DNA of 64,000 nt from Bacteroidales bacterium (lineage in GTDB: Bacteria; Bacteroidota; Bacteroidia; Bacteroidales; UBA3824), in NCBI GenBank assembly GCA_017541145.1, contig JAFXZT010000154.1:30885-94884 (forward strand). Reading direction: 5' to 3'. Made by a program: the position numbers and the translations under genes. The notes below the pieces were generated by a model. The model was not told the origin of the DNA. It searched no databases and was given only the letters and a program-made list of their open reading frames with translations. Position 1 is the first letter of the stretch, and every line of letters begins with the position of its first letter. Positions 35,688 to 44,840 of the stretch are shown here, in pieces.

Positions 35688-36863
35688 ATGTGTCAACAAA
35701 TAATAGCTAGTAATATTGAATTTCGCAATCGTTTGATTATTTCGGATCAGGAAATAGAGCAAAACAGAGAGAATTATACCCGCTATTTCTCAAAGCCTTA
35801 TCTTGAGACATTTTGTTCACACGTGCTGAATTATATCAGCGATGTTTGGTATCGCGCAAAATTTGTTGGATTCGACAAAATGCCGGATCGCAACAATTCT
35901 GAATCTCCGATTATTTTTGCCAACAATCATTCCGGAATGGCATTTCCTTGGGATGCGATTGTTTTTATTGCAAAAATGGCAGACCGCAAACTTCCTAATC
36001 CTAACGGTGTTAGGGCTTTGATTTCGCCGATGTTGACAAAATTTCCATACATGTGTCCGTTCATGATTGACGATTTGTGGTGGAAAGCCGGTTGTATCAA
36101 TGCTTCGTTGCTGAATTTTGAAACCGGTATGAAACTCAATCAGTCTAACATCCTGATTTTTCCGGAAGGTATCGACGGTATCGGAAAAGGTTTTGACAAA
36201 AGATATCAACTCCAAAATTTCAAAACTTCGTTTATTAGAATGAGTATCCGTTACAAAACCGATATCATTCCGTTTTACACAATCAACGGTGAATACAACA
36301 ATCCTATAGCGTACAATTTCAAGCCGTTAACCAATTTTGTGAGGAAATTTGGAATGCCTTTTTTCCCGATTGGACCGGTGATTTTCTTGGCAATTTTTCA
36401 ACCTTGGATTTTTTATGTTTCATTGCCGTCCAATCTTACTTTTGTAAAAGGTAAACCAATTAGAATCTATGATTTGATTGATAAACCTTACGAAGAACTT
36501 TCGCAAAAGGAGTTGAAAATCATTTCGGAACAAGTCAGAAAAATGATGCAACCCGAATTGAACAAATTCAAGGAGCAATACGGAAAAAAATTCTACAATA
36601 TCAAATCATTATTGAAAGCCATGTGGAAAAACAAGAGATATTTCTTTCGGTATTTTCCGGCGTTTTGGCCTTTGGTTATGACATATTTTGATGTTAACTA
36701 CGATGAAAAAATAGGTGCGTCAAGTTTGAAAATGAGTTTCGCTAAGTGTTTGAAAACCATAATCAAACGTCCGATTGTTTTGGCGATGTATCTTCCTGTT
36801 TTAGGTTGGCTGATTATCGGGTTGAGAAGTTGGTATTTATTGAAAAAAAAGACGAAAAAATAA
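35688..36863 (+). CDS. PlsC/LPLAT-like acyltransferase
   Basis: 391 residues. The acyltransferase core is at about 80-270. The catalytic block reads FANNHSGMAFPWDAI, with His and Asp spaced wider than HX4D, as in the NHSG..PWD branch of the LPLAT superfamily. The second motif is LIFPEGIDGIGKGF. Two C-terminal hydrophobic stretches (YFRYFPAFWPLVM, VLAMYLPVLGWLIIG) probably anchor it to the inner membrane. It most likely acylates a glycerol phosphate, lysophospholipid or polyprenyl-linked sugar (inference). It is the first gene of an operon, 16 bases before the polysaccharide export gene. Confidence 0.78.
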   Translation: MCQQIIASNIEFRNRLIISDQEIEQNRENYTRYFSKPYLETFCSHVLNYISDVWYRAKFVGFDKMPDRNNSESPIIFANNHSGMAFPWDAIVFIAKMADRKLPNPNGVRALISPMLTKFPYMCPFMIDDLWWKAGCINASLLNFETGMKLNQSNILIFPEGIDGIGKGFDKRYQLQNFKTSFIRMSIRYKTDIIPFYTINGEYNNPIAYNFKPLTNFVRKFGMPFFPIGPVIFLAIFQPWIFYVSLPSNLTFVKGKPIRIYDLIDKPYEELSQKELKIISEQVRKMMQPELNKFKEQYGKKFYNIKSLLKAMWKNKRYFFRYFPAFWPLVMTYFDVNYDEKIGASSLKMSFAKCLKTIIKRPIVLAMYLPVLGWLIIGLRSWYLLKKKTKK

Positions 36864-36879
36864 TAACTAAATAAAAAAA

Positions 36880-37656
36880 ATGAGACGTTGTTTGTATATA
36901 CTTTTTTTAATTTTTTTTACAATCAGTTATAGTTCATGTTATCGCAATATGCGTTACATCGTGGATGATAAAACTGAATTACCAAAAGTATATCATGATT
37001 CACTTACCGATTATTACGTTCGTCCGGGCGACAGATTGGATGTCAGGATGTTAACTACAAATAAAGATTTGGACGAACTCTTTTCAAGAGAACAGAAAAA
37101 TCAAGTTCAGGTTCAAGCCGGAAACGGGATGTCAAATCAAAATCAAGGTAACGGTTTTGAGGTTTCTGATTCCGGTTATGTTTTGCTTCCGATTTTTGGA
37201 AATTATTTCGCGCAAGGTAAAACAATCAACAAAATACGTACTGAATTACAGGAATTAGCAGACCAAAAATTTATTGATGCAATTGTCTCTGTCAACTTCT
37301 TGAGTTTTGATGTCTATTTTGTTGGATATTCTACAAGTACAAAAGTTACATTCAACAAAACACAAGTGAATCTTTTGGAGGCACTTGCGGAAGGCGGTAC
37401 TATTCCGGCTACAAATAATAAACGTCGTAATGTAATGATAATCAGAAAAGTAGAAGGCGGACGATTGCTCTATCGAGTGGATTTAACAGATAGAAGTTTG
37501 CTTGAAAAACCTGAGTTTTATCTCAAACCGGGCGACATCATCAATGTAGAGCCGCGCAGAATTGTAGCATTTCGTGAAGGCAGAAACGATTTTCTCGTTA
37601 TTTTGTCAACGTTTACTACCGCATTATCAACGTATTACATCATTAAGTCTTTATAA
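36880..37656 (+). CDS. polysaccharide export outer membrane lipoprotein, Wza family
   Basis: 258 residues. The lipobox SYSSC gives Cys20. A Poly_export domain (about 45-145) starts YYVRPGDRLDVRML and contains VSDSGYVLLPIFG. An SLBB-type domain follows, with NLLEALAEGGTI and LKPGDIINVEP. The last 20 residues are hydrophobic (FLVILSTFTTALSTYYII), as is usual for Bacteroidetes members. It would form the outer-membrane exit for a polysaccharide, together with the Wzc-like kinase whose gene begins nine bases downstream. No glycosyltransferases, flippase or polymerase genes lie nearby. Confidence 0.88.
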   Translation: MRRCLYILFLIFFTISYSSCYRNMRYIVDDKTELPKVYHDSLTDYYVRPGDRLDVRMLTTNKDLDELFSREQKNQVQVQAGNGMSNQNQGNGFEVSDSGYVLLPIFGNYFAQGKTINKIRTELQELADQKFIDAIVSVNFLSFDVYFVGYSTSTKVTFNKTQVNLLEALAEGGTIPATNNKRRNVMIIRKVEGGRLLYRVDLTDRSLLEKPEFYLKPGDIINVEPRRIVAFREGRNDFLVILSTFTTALSTYYIIKSL

Positions 37657-37665
37657 AAACCGACT

Positions 37666-40071
37666 ATGGAACATCTTCAGGAAGATTTGCAAGAAGAATC
37701 AAGTTTTGACTTTAAACTTTATCTGAACAAGGTATTGCCAAAGTGGTGGCTGTTTGTGATTTTTGTTGCGGGCTGCCTTGCATTTGCCTATTACAAAAAC
37801 AGATACGAGGTTTCTCAATACCGTTCCAAGGCTTCGATTCTTTTGGTAAAACAAGATAATTCCATGTCGTTGGCGGGCATTCGTTCCATTGTTCCGACTG
37901 TGGATATTGACAACGAGGTCGGTCAATTGAAATCGAATACTATTGCAAGTCAGGCACTTAAACTTGTAAATTTTGAGACTACATATTTTCTTGCCGGTCA
38001 TTACGCTGCTGACAGAGAATTGTATAAAAAGTCATGCCCGTTTAATATTGAATACGATTACAATCATCCTCAGTTGAATTACAAAAAATTCAATGTTTCG
38101 TTTTTGGGTGACAATCGTTACAAACTTTGGATTGAGGATGATGTTGAAAACTATTGGACTTCATCAATTAACGAATGGGTTGAAACTGAGCAATTTAAGT
38201 TTAGACTTTATCCGGCTTATGCCGACGAAACTTCTTTTTTGAAAGGTAAAAATTATAAATTTATCAAAAATACTTCTGATGGTTTGGTAAGTTATTATTC
38301 GTCGCGATTGATTGTAAATCAGCGTTCTGCCGAAAGTTCTATCGTAACATTGTCCGTAATTGGTGAGTGTCCTGAAAAACTCAATGATTATGTAAATGCG
38401 GTTGCAAAAGTTTACATCGATTATAGTTTGGAACATAAAAATAATGTTATTCGTAAAACTATTGCGTTTATTGATTCAGTTTTGGTAAGTTTGGACGACA
38501 GTTTGGATGTTAATAAATTAAACATCTTGAATTTTGAACGTGCTCAATCAAACAATTTTGACTTGAATGTTTTAACAGATTCTATTTCTGATTTACATAC
38601 AATTTCACAAATTTTTGAATCAATCAAGAAAAAAGAAGAATATTACAATTATATAAAAGGTGTTTTGGAAGACCCGAATTCTGATTTGGCGTCAATTGTT
38701 CCGATGCAACTTTATGGCGTTTCTGACCAGATTTTGCAAGCCCAATTTGAAAAAATTGATGAAGTTTTGCAGGAAAAATCTCTTTTGAATTTTTCTGTTC
38801 GTGATGGTCAAAAACTTACTCCGTATCAACTTAACGATTACAAAATTTCGGAGATTATTTCCAATATGTTGAAATATATTGAAGTTGCTCAAGATATGTT
38901 GTCAAAACGTAAACGCGAATTAACAAAACGATTTGATGAAGTAAAAAAAGAACTTCTTGAAAAGCCGAATATTGATTGGCAAAAACATAAGTTAACCAAA
39001 AAGTTTGAACTCAACAACGAATTGTATAACAAGCTGTTGAATCGCAGGTACGAGGCAAGTATTTCTATGGTTTCCAACGAGCCGGATGCAAGTATCGTGG
39101 ATTTGGCTACCAACAATACGGTTGAATATCTTCAGACAATTGGCGGTTTTTCGTATTCTAAGGCTGTGATTATCGGTTTTTTGATTCCTGCGGCTATACT
39201 TTTTCTGATTATATTTTTCGATGATAAAATTTCGGAAGTGTCTGAAATTGAGAAAGCTACAGGCGAAACTCCGCTCGGCATGATTCCTCACAATCATCAT
39301 CAAAGTGCGTTGCCGGTTGCTACTCATCCAAATAGTTCTATCGCTGAGGCTTTTAGAGCTTTGAGAACTAATATTCAGTTTCTTGACCCTGACAATCACC
39401 ATAAAGTTATTGTCTTAACTTCTACTTTTAGCGGTGAAGGCAAAACGTTTAATACTGTAAATCTGGCAGTTATTACCGGAAAATTTGGAAAACGTTGTCT
39501 TTTGGTCGGTCTTGATCTTCGTAAACCAAGAATTCAAGAATATTTTGATATCAAAAACGAAAACGGTATAAGTACTTATTTGATTGGCGAATGTACTATA
39601 GATCAGTTGATTAATCATACATGTTATGAAAATCTCGATTTCGTTTTACCGGGTCCTATTCCGCCAAATCCCTCAGAGTTAATAGGTTCCGAGGCTATGA
39701 AAACTTTTATTGATACAGTTTCGCCGCGTTATGATTACATCTTTATCGATGCTGCTCCGATTGGAATTGTTACCGATGCAATGCTTTTGAGCAATTATAC
39801 TTCACGTTTCTTGTTCGTAATTCGTCAAAAGATGTCAAAAAGAGATGTTTTGAAGTTTTATATCGAGTTGAAAAATAGTAATCTAAAAAATATTAACATC
39901 ATTTTCAACGGTATCAGACGTTCAAAACACGGACATTACGGATATGGAAATTATGGTAATTATTATTCAGGCGGTTACTACAGCGATGATGATTCATTAG
40001 ATCATAACTCGTTGGTTTATAAAGTAAAACGTGCTTTTAGAAAAGTATTTTCACGAAGACATAAATCATAG
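37666..40071 (+). CDS. Wzc-like polysaccharide co-polymerase and tyrosine kinase
   Basis: 801 residues. A Wzz domain is flanked by two transmembrane helices (WWLFVIFVAGCLAFAYY near residue 26 and ILFLIIFF near 510) with a long periplasmic coiled coil. The cytoplasmic BY-kinase has Walker A TSTFSGEGKTF (about 587-597), Walker A' LLVGLDLRKPR and Walker B YIFIDAAP. The C-terminus carries the autophosphorylation tyrosine cluster (YGYGNYGNYYSGGYYSDDD, about 760-780). Such kinases control chain length and export of capsule or exopolysaccharide. It forms an export pair with the wza-like gene. Confidence 0.9.
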   Translation: MEHLQEDLQEESSFDFKLYLNKVLPKWWLFVIFVAGCLAFAYYKNRYEVSQYRSKASILLVKQDNSMSLAGIRSIVPTVDIDNEVGQLKSNTIASQALKLVNFETTYFLAGHYAADRELYKKSCPFNIEYDYNHPQLNYKKFNVSFLGDNRYKLWIEDDVENYWTSSINEWVETEQFKFRLYPAYADETSFLKGKNYKFIKNTSDGLVSYYSSRLIVNQRSAESSIVTLSVIGECPEKLNDYVNAVAKVYIDYSLEHKNNVIRKTIAFIDSVLVSLDDSLDVNKLNILNFERAQSNNFDLNVLTDSISDLHTISQIFESIKKKEEYYNYIKGVLEDPNSDLASIVPMQLYGVSDQILQAQFEKIDEVLQEKSLLNFSVRDGQKLTPYQLNDYKISEIISNMLKYIEVAQDMLSKRKRELTKRFDEVKKELLEKPNIDWQKHKLTKKFELNNELYNKLLNRRYEASISMVSNEPDASIVDLATNNTVEYLQTIGGFSYSKAVIIGFLIPAAILFLIIFFDDKISEVSEIEKATGETPLGMIPHNHHQSALPVATHPNSSIAEAFRALRTNIQFLDPDNHHKVIVLTSTFSGEGKTFNTVNLAVITGKFGKRCLLVGLDLRKPRIQEYFDIKNENGISTYLIGECTIDQLINHTCYENLDFVLPGPIPPNPSELIGSEAMKTFIDTVSPRYDYIFIDAAPIGIVTDAMLLSNYTSRFLFVIRQKMSKRDVLKFYIELKNSNLKNINIIFNGIRRSKHGHYGYGNYGNYYSGGYYSDDDSLDHNSLVYKVKRAFRKVFSRRHKS

Positions 40072-40078
40072 AAAAGAA

Positions 40079-40208
40079 AAAGGGGAAATTTCACAACTTC
40101 CCCTTGCTAATTATTAACCTAAACCTTTATATTATGAAAAAAAATACTTTTATTTTGTATTGCAAAGGTCTGAAAAACATTTTGATTTTCAAACACATAA
40201 AAAGCTAA
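40079..40208 (+). other. hairpin and orphan leader with a 24-codon ORF
   Basis: AAAGGGGAA pairs with TTCCCCTT (40098-40105), a likely weak terminator after the wzc-like gene without a T run. It is followed by an AT-rich leader, TTATTAACCTAAACC (40111-40125). Then comes an ATG at 40134 that opens a 24-codon ORF ending TAA at 40206-40208 (MKKNTFILYCKGLKNI...). The leader has the look of a Bacteroidetes 5' untranslated region before an exported-protein gene, but the ORF stops early and encodes no recognisable protein. It may be the remnant of a lost gene or a leader peptide. Confidence 0.35.
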
Positions 40209-40262
40209 TAAATGTTAAAACAATTAAAAAAAACTTTTTATAATAAATATCTAAATTTTTAG

Positions 40263-40270
40263 TATTTTTG
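40263..40270 (+). promoter_or_regulatory. -7 promoter box for panB
   Basis: TATTTTTG, 32 bases before the ATG at 40303. Confidence 0.7.
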
Positions 40271-40302
40271 CATTTTGAATTATTTTTTAAATCATAATAT
40301 AA

Positions 40303-41118
40303 ATGTCTGTTAATAAAGAGTTTAAGAAAGTTTCTACTCAGACTTTCCAAGATATGAAACGTAATGGCGAAAAAATTGCCATGTTGACTTGTTACGATTA
40401 TTCAATTGCTAAACTCGTTGATTCTGCGGGAATTGACGCTATTTTGGTTGGTGATTCAGCAGCTAATGTTATGGCTGGTTACGAAACTACTTTGCCGATT
40501 ACAGTTGACGAAATGATATATTATGCGGCAAGCGTGGTGCGTGCTGCAAAACGTGCTATGGTTGTGGTTGATATGCCGTTCGGTTCTTATCAAGGCGATG
40601 CGAAAGCCGCTGTTCACAACGCTGTAAGAATTATGAAAGAAACTGGTGCTCAGGCTGTTAAGATTGAGGGCGGTATCGAAATTGAAGATTCTTTCAAAGC
40701 TATTCTTTCTGCCGGTATTCCGATTATGGGGCATCTTGGACTTACTCCTCAGTCTATCAACAAGTTTGGCGGTTACGGTTTGAGAGCTAAGGAAGATGCT
40801 GAAGCTCAATTACTTTTGGAAAATGCAAAACTTCTTGAAAAATTAGGTTGTTTTTCTGTAGTTTTGGAAAAAATTCCGGCTAATTTGGCTAAGCAAGTTA
40901 CTGATTCTCTTACTGTTCCTACAATTGGAATCGGTGCCGGTAATGTTTGTGACGGTCAAGTTTTGGTTTTGCAGGATATGCTTGGAATCAACGAAGGTTT
41001 CAAACCGAAATTCTTGCGTACTTACGCAAATCTTGCCGAATACATCAGAGGTGCTGTTTCTAATTATGTATCAGATGTTAAATCCCTCGATTTTCCTAAC
41101 GAAAACGAACAATATTAA
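40303..41118 (+). CDS. panB: 3-methyl-2-oxobutanoate hydroxymethyltransferase
   Basis: 271 residues. The family motifs are [70 protein letters not shown] and [23 protein letters not shown]. It transfers a hydroxymethyl group from methylene-tetrahydrofolate to ketoisovalerate in pantothenate synthesis. No panC, panD or panE gene is adjacent. It heads a five-gene plus-strand run with two FKBP lipoproteins, the SWIM-associated protein and DUF5691; gaps are 11 bases or less, or overlaps. Confidence 0.95.
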   Translation: MSVNKEFKKVSTQTFQDMKRNGEKIAMLTCYDYSIAKLVDSAGIDAILVGDSAANVMAGYETTLPITVDEMIYYAASVVRAAKRAMVVVDMPFGSYQGDAKAAVHNAVRIMKETGAQAVKIEGGIEIEDSFKAILSAGIPIMGHLGLTPQSINKFGGYGLRAKEDAEAQLLLENAKLLEKLGCFSVVLEKIPANLAKQVTDSLTVPTIGIGAGNVCDGQVLVLQDMLGINEGFKPKFLRTYANLAEYIRGAVSNYVSDVKSLDFPNENEQY

Positions 41119-41129
41119 TTTTTTTTGAC

Positions 41130-41978
41130 ATGAGAAAATTGATTTTTTTATTATCCGTACTATTTTTTGTACAGTGTAGCAAAACTCCTGAATTTCAGAC
41201 ACTTGATTCCGGTGTTGAGTACTGTCATATAAAATCACATCCTGATGCTTCGGTTTCCAAACCCGGCGATGTTTGGGATTTGAATATAAAGTATTATAAT
41301 TCAGCGGATTCCATTTTGTTTTCAAGCGATGACATCTCTTCCGGCTATAGAATTTATGCTCCGAAAGACTCTTATGTCGGCTCGGTGGAAGAGGGAATTT
41401 TTTTGATGCACGAGGGTGATAGTTCAATTTTCCGTGTGGATGCTGACACTTTTTATAAGTTGTCACGCAAAATGAAAACTCCGGCTTTCATAAAACCTAA
41501 TGAGAAACTTACATTTTATGTAAAACTCAAGAAAATTACCGATGGCGCAGAATATCAGAAAGTTATCGACGAATATAATTCAAAACAATTTTCTCAGGAA
41601 TTGTTGATGATTCGTGATTATCTTGAAGATAATTTGCCGAATTACGAAAAATTGGAATCCGGAGTTTACAAATCTCTTACAAAAAAAGGTAAAGGTAAGC
41701 AACCTGTTGATTCTAATACAGTTACAGTTCATTATATCGGTAGATTTATGGACGGTCGTCAGTTTGACAATTCTTATGAGCGTAACGAGCCATTTACATT
41801 TCAGCTGGGTGCAAAGAAATCTGTTGAAGGTTTTGAATCTGCCATTTTGTCAATGAAAAAAGGGGAGAAGTCAACCTTTGTGATTCCTTCGCAACTTGCT
41901 TACGGTGCAAAAGGTGCAGGCAAAATTATTCCTCCGTTTTCGACTTTGATATTTGATATTGAACTTCTTGATCTATAA
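41130..41978 (+). CDS. FKBP-type peptidyl-prolyl isomerase lipoprotein, two domains
   Basis: 282 residues. The lipobox FFVQC gives Cys16. Two FKBP-like halves follow. The first (about 25-135) lacks most active-site residues and looks degenerate. The second (about 180-282) is canonical, with VTVHYIGRFMDGRQFDNSY, FQLGAKKSVEGFESAILSMKKGE and IIPPFSTLIFDIELLDL. It should catalyse proline isomerisation of exported proteins in the periplasm or at the outer membrane. A second, shorter FKBP lipoprotein gene follows after six bases. Confidence 0.88.
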   Translation: MRKLIFLLSVLFFVQCSKTPEFQTLDSGVEYCHIKSHPDASVSKPGDVWDLNIKYYNSADSILFSSDDISSGYRIYAPKDSYVGSVEEGIFLMHEGDSSIFRVDADTFYKLSRKMKTPAFIKPNEKLTFYVKLKKITDGAEYQKVIDEYNSKQFSQELLMIRDYLEDNLPNYEKLESGVYKSLTKKGKGKQPVDSNTVTVHYIGRFMDGRQFDNSYERNEPFTFQLGAKKSVEGFESAILSMKKGEKSTFVIPSQLAYGAKGAGKIIPPFSTLIFDIELLDL

Positions 41979-41984
41979 TAAATT

Positions 41985-42437
41985 ATGAAAAAGTATACGC
42001 TATTATTTTTTATGTTTTTAACATGTATTGTTGCCTCGGTTGCCTCATGCAGTAAAGAGCGTGACGGTCAAGATGCTGAGGACGCGGCTTTGGAATCTTT
42101 TTTCAAAAGTTATGCTGATACATGTTTTGTAAATTATGACGGTATTTATCTTTATGTAATGGAAAAAGGTTCTGAAGAATATTCTGAAGGTGAGACTGTT
42201 ACAATTGTTTATACCGGTAAAACGCTCGAAAATATAGTTACTTTTTCCTCAGGTTCGATACTTCAAACAACATATCCCGGAAGCGATTTGATTGAAGGTT
42301 GGAAAATCGCGCTCAAGCATCTGAAAAAAGGTGACAAAGGAATTTTGGTTGTGCCTTTTAAATACGGATTTGGTAAAAAACGCACCGGTCAGATTGAGCC
42401 GTATAGCACTTTGGTTTATGCTTTTGAAATGATGTAA
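41985..42437 (+). CDS. short FKBP-like lipoprotein
   Basis: 150 residues with a lipobox SVASC (Cys22) and one FKBP-like domain: VTIVYTGKTLE, LIEGWKIALKHLKKGDKGILVVPFKYGFG and IEPYSTLVYAFEMM. The usual DG-FD loop residues of the active site are replaced (LENIVTFSSGS), so activity is uncertain. It resembles the gliding-motility-associated peptidyl-prolyl isomerase group of Bacteroidetes. It is co-transcribed with the two-domain FKBP gene and with the SWIM-associated gene that begins two bases after its stop. Confidence 0.8.
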   Translation: MKKYTLLFFMFLTCIVASVASCSKERDGQDAEDAALESFFKSYADTCFVNYDGIYLYVMEKGSEEYSEGETVTIVYTGKTLENIVTFSSGSILQTTYPGSDLIEGWKIALKHLKKGDKGILVVPFKYGFGKKRTGQIEPYSTLVYAFEMM

Positions 42438-42442
42438 CTTTG
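42435..42442 (+). promoter_or_regulatory. possible internal -7 box at the FKBP/SWIM-associated junction
   Basis: TAACTTTG overlaps the stop of the FKBP gene and the putative TTG start of the next gene. If used, translation would have to begin later (for example the in-frame TTG at 42476) or be leaderless. Confidence 0.35.
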
Positions 42443-43402
42443 TACAGTTTACTTGAAAATATATCAGAGCAGCGTTTGGCAAATATAATTGCCGGAGCAG
42501 ATGAAATACAAGCCCGTTTCAAAGATTTATTACGAAACGGGCTTTTAAAATTTGCGCAAAATATTGATTCTCAAACGGATTTGTTGAAACGCAGACTTAT
42601 TGATTGTCAGGCTCCCGGCTTGGCTTCCATGGTTTCGGCTCTTACAAAAATCGATTATACTTCTGACATTTGGAAAGATGTTTTTGTAAGTTCGTTGTCG
42701 CAAATTTACATGACGGCTTCTGCACTGAAAAATATTCAACAGCTTGATACTCAGTGGCAAAACGAATTACTTGTTTTGGCGGGCGTTTCATATCCTCAGC
42801 ATCAAGTTTTTGAATGTTCGCCGGTTACGGATGTTTGGTTGGTTTTGGCGGTTACTACTGAGCCGTTCAATTCCATGATTTTGAAGCGGACTTGGCTTTA
42901 CGGGCAAAATTCCAAACGTTTTGCCGTTTACGTTCAGTATTTTATGGACAAATCCCGCGACGATTTTGAAGTTCAGATTGGAAGTTCCTTACATTCAAGC
43001 CTTTATTTTTACGAAGGTATACATTCCATGCGCGTGCTTTTCAAATCGTTTTACGTTACAAATTCAGCCTTTGCACCTCAAGCATTTTCCGGAATTGATT
43101 TTGCATTGAAAATTTATCGTAAAGCCTTAACTGACAATCCTTTCATGCAAGTAATTCCGCTAATTTTGTGTGATGTTCAACTTGCCAAAAAGGATGGTAA
43201 ATTTTATCTTGCCGATTTCAATAATTCGGCTTTCCCGTTGATGTTGAATGATGTACAAAAATTGAACTTGTTGACATACACTTGCGGACGTTCTTTTTCG
43301 TGTTTTGTATTGCTCAATCAGTTTTATTTTAAAATTCTTTCAGTTTGGGCTGATAATTTGTATTACTTTTTGGATTATGAAATTAACAGAAAAAATAATT
43401 AA
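42440..43402 (+). CDS. SWIM-associated protein, C-terminal region only (no SWIM finger)
   Basis: 320 residues from a TTG at 42440, the first possible start in this frame; the frame is closed by a stop at 42425-42427. I recognise the pattern of the part that follows the zinc finger in SWIM proteins of MoxR/VWA/DUF5691 clusters: an ARMVDAQAPGLA-like block (RRLIDCQAPGLASMVSAL, about 51-68), then TDVWLVLAV, LKRTWLYGQNSKRFAVYVQYF, and a FYEGIHSMRVLFKSFY block. The N-terminal CxC...CxxH SWIM finger of such proteins is missing and the FKBP gene occupies that space. It overlaps the DUF5691 gene by 26 bases. Confidence 0.6.
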   Translation: MYSLLENISEQRLANIIAGADEIQARFKDLLRNGLLKFAQNIDSQTDLLKRRLIDCQAPGLASMVSALTKIDYTSDIWKDVFVSSLSQIYMTASALKNIQQLDTQWQNELLVLAGVSYPQHQVFECSPVTDVWLVLAVTTEPFNSMILKRTWLYGQNSKRFAVYVQYFMDKSRDDFEVQIGSSLHSSLYFYEGIHSMRVLFKSFYVTNSAFAPQAFSGIDFALKIYRKALTDNPFMQVIPLILCDVQLAKKDGKFYLADFNNSAFPLMLNDVQKLNLLTYTCGRSFSCFVLLNQFYFKILSVWADNLYYFLDYEINRKNN

Positions 43403-44840
43403 CATCGCTTTGCTCGGAACTTCCAACCGAAAATTGGAACGAGTAGATTTGCCTGATTTTATTCAGTCACAATTGCCTGAACCTTCTGAAAATCAGGATT
43501 ATGAAGATTATTTTTTCAAAGTTTCGTCATTGACTTTCGGTTGTGAAAATTCCGGACTTTTGCCGCAGAAAATTGATTCAACTTTTTTCATGAAACCCTT
43601 TGAGCCGGATTCTTCGCCGTATATTGATAACAACAAAATAAGTTTGTTAATTTATCTGGTTGACAGCGGTTTACGTTTGTTATTGAATTACGGTTTTTAC
43701 TATCTTAGGGCGTGCAGAATGCTTTTGCCGCCATTTGCATTGCCGTATTTCGTTGCTCGGGCGTTTAATTTCAGCGACAAATATGTTTATCAATATCGAC
43801 TTGCTGTTTGGTCTTTGATTGGAAATCGAGGAAAATGGCTCGTTGAAAATGCGGATTTCCCTTCTGAAAAATGGTCAAATTCATCACATTCGCGTCGTTT
43901 GAAGATGTTTGTTGCGTTGAGAAAAGCCGGTTTAAATTCCTCGTCTAAATATTTGTCGGATAATTGGTTAACACTTAGTCCAAAACAAAAATCCGATTTT
44001 CTTTCGGTTTGGGGACGAGTTTTGGACAGTGATTTGGATTTTTTGCAGAATGCTTTTGACACCGAAACCTCTCCGAAAATCAAGCAGTTACTTTTGAAAC
44101 TTTTGTTACAAAACGAAAATTCTTCAATTGTAAAACAAGATATTCAATTTCTTGAAAATATAATTAAATTTGACGGAAAGAAAAGTATAGATTTTTCCGA
44201 AATTGAATTTTCCGAGGATTTGCAACAGCGCGGTTTATCCGTTGTTAACACCGAAAATAATAATTTGCCAACTTTTTTTGAACGTTTATCAGATTCGGAA
44301 AAGCTTGTATTTCAGTTGATTCACAGAATGCCGTTTTCGTTTTGGCAAAAGTTTACGGGGTTTGATGCAAAAAATACCAATCAATTTCTTCTTGAAAATC
44401 CGTCTTTTAAATTTGGCTTTAATTTTCTTGACGTGATTAAAAATTTCCGTGATAAAAATTGGGCTTTTGAATATTGCAAATACAATTCGATTATCTATCA
44501 ATGTTTTATGCCATTTTTGGATGCGGATTCTTTGGAAATTTTGTCAGAATATTGTGATTTTGATTTTGATTTCTTTTTTTCAGAAAAATTGTGCGGCAAT
44601 TTTGATAATTTTCAAGTTTGGAAAGACAATTTTTCGTTGAAAATTTTGAAATTTATAATTAATAAACGCAATTTTTCCAACACTATTTTGAGCGCACAAT
44701 TTGCAGCCATAAAACTTTCTGCAAATATGGAACATTTTATTTATGTCTATATTTGTGAACACGAAGACAACGATATAGTATCAACTTTTTTCCGTCGTTT
44801 ACATGAGTACCGAAAATATTTAAAACAGTTAACAGCTTGA
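43377..44840 (+). CDS. DUF5691 protein
   Basis: 487 residues from the ATG at 43377 (MKLTEKIINIALLGTSN); an earlier in-frame ATG would extend far into the previous gene. The hallmark block LIGNRGKWLVENADFPSEKW with LRKAG, DNWLTLSPKQKSDFLSVW, LDFLQNAFDTETSPKIKQLL matches DUF5691, a helical repeat family found in clusters with SWIM, MoxR-type AAA and VWA genes. Those neighbours are absent here apart from the SWIM-associated gene that it overlaps. The molecular role is unknown. It ends exactly one base before the convergent bioB-like gene. Confidence 0.75.
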   Translation: MKLTEKIINIALLGTSNRKLERVDLPDFIQSQLPEPSENQDYEDYFFKVSSLTFGCENSGLLPQKIDSTFFMKPFEPDSSPYIDNNKISLLIYLVDSGLRLLLNYGFYYLRACRMLLPPFALPYFVARAFNFSDKYVYQYRLAVWSLIGNRGKWLVENADFPSEKWSNSSHSRRLKMFVALRKAGLNSSSKYLSDNWLTLSPKQKSDFLSVWGRVLDSDLDFLQNAFDTETSPKIKQLLLKLLLQNENSSIVKQDIQFLENIIKFDGKKSIDFSEIEFSEDLQQRGLSVVNTENNNLPTFFERLSDSEKLVFQLIHRMPFSFWQKFTGFDAKNTNQFLLENPSFKFGFNFLDVIKNFRDKNWAFEYCKYNSIIYQCFMPFLDADSLEILSEYCDFDFDFFFSEKLCGNFDNFQVWKDNFSLKILKFIINKRNFSNTILSAQFAAIKLSANMEHFIYVYICEHEDNDIVSTFFRRLHEYRKYLKQLTA

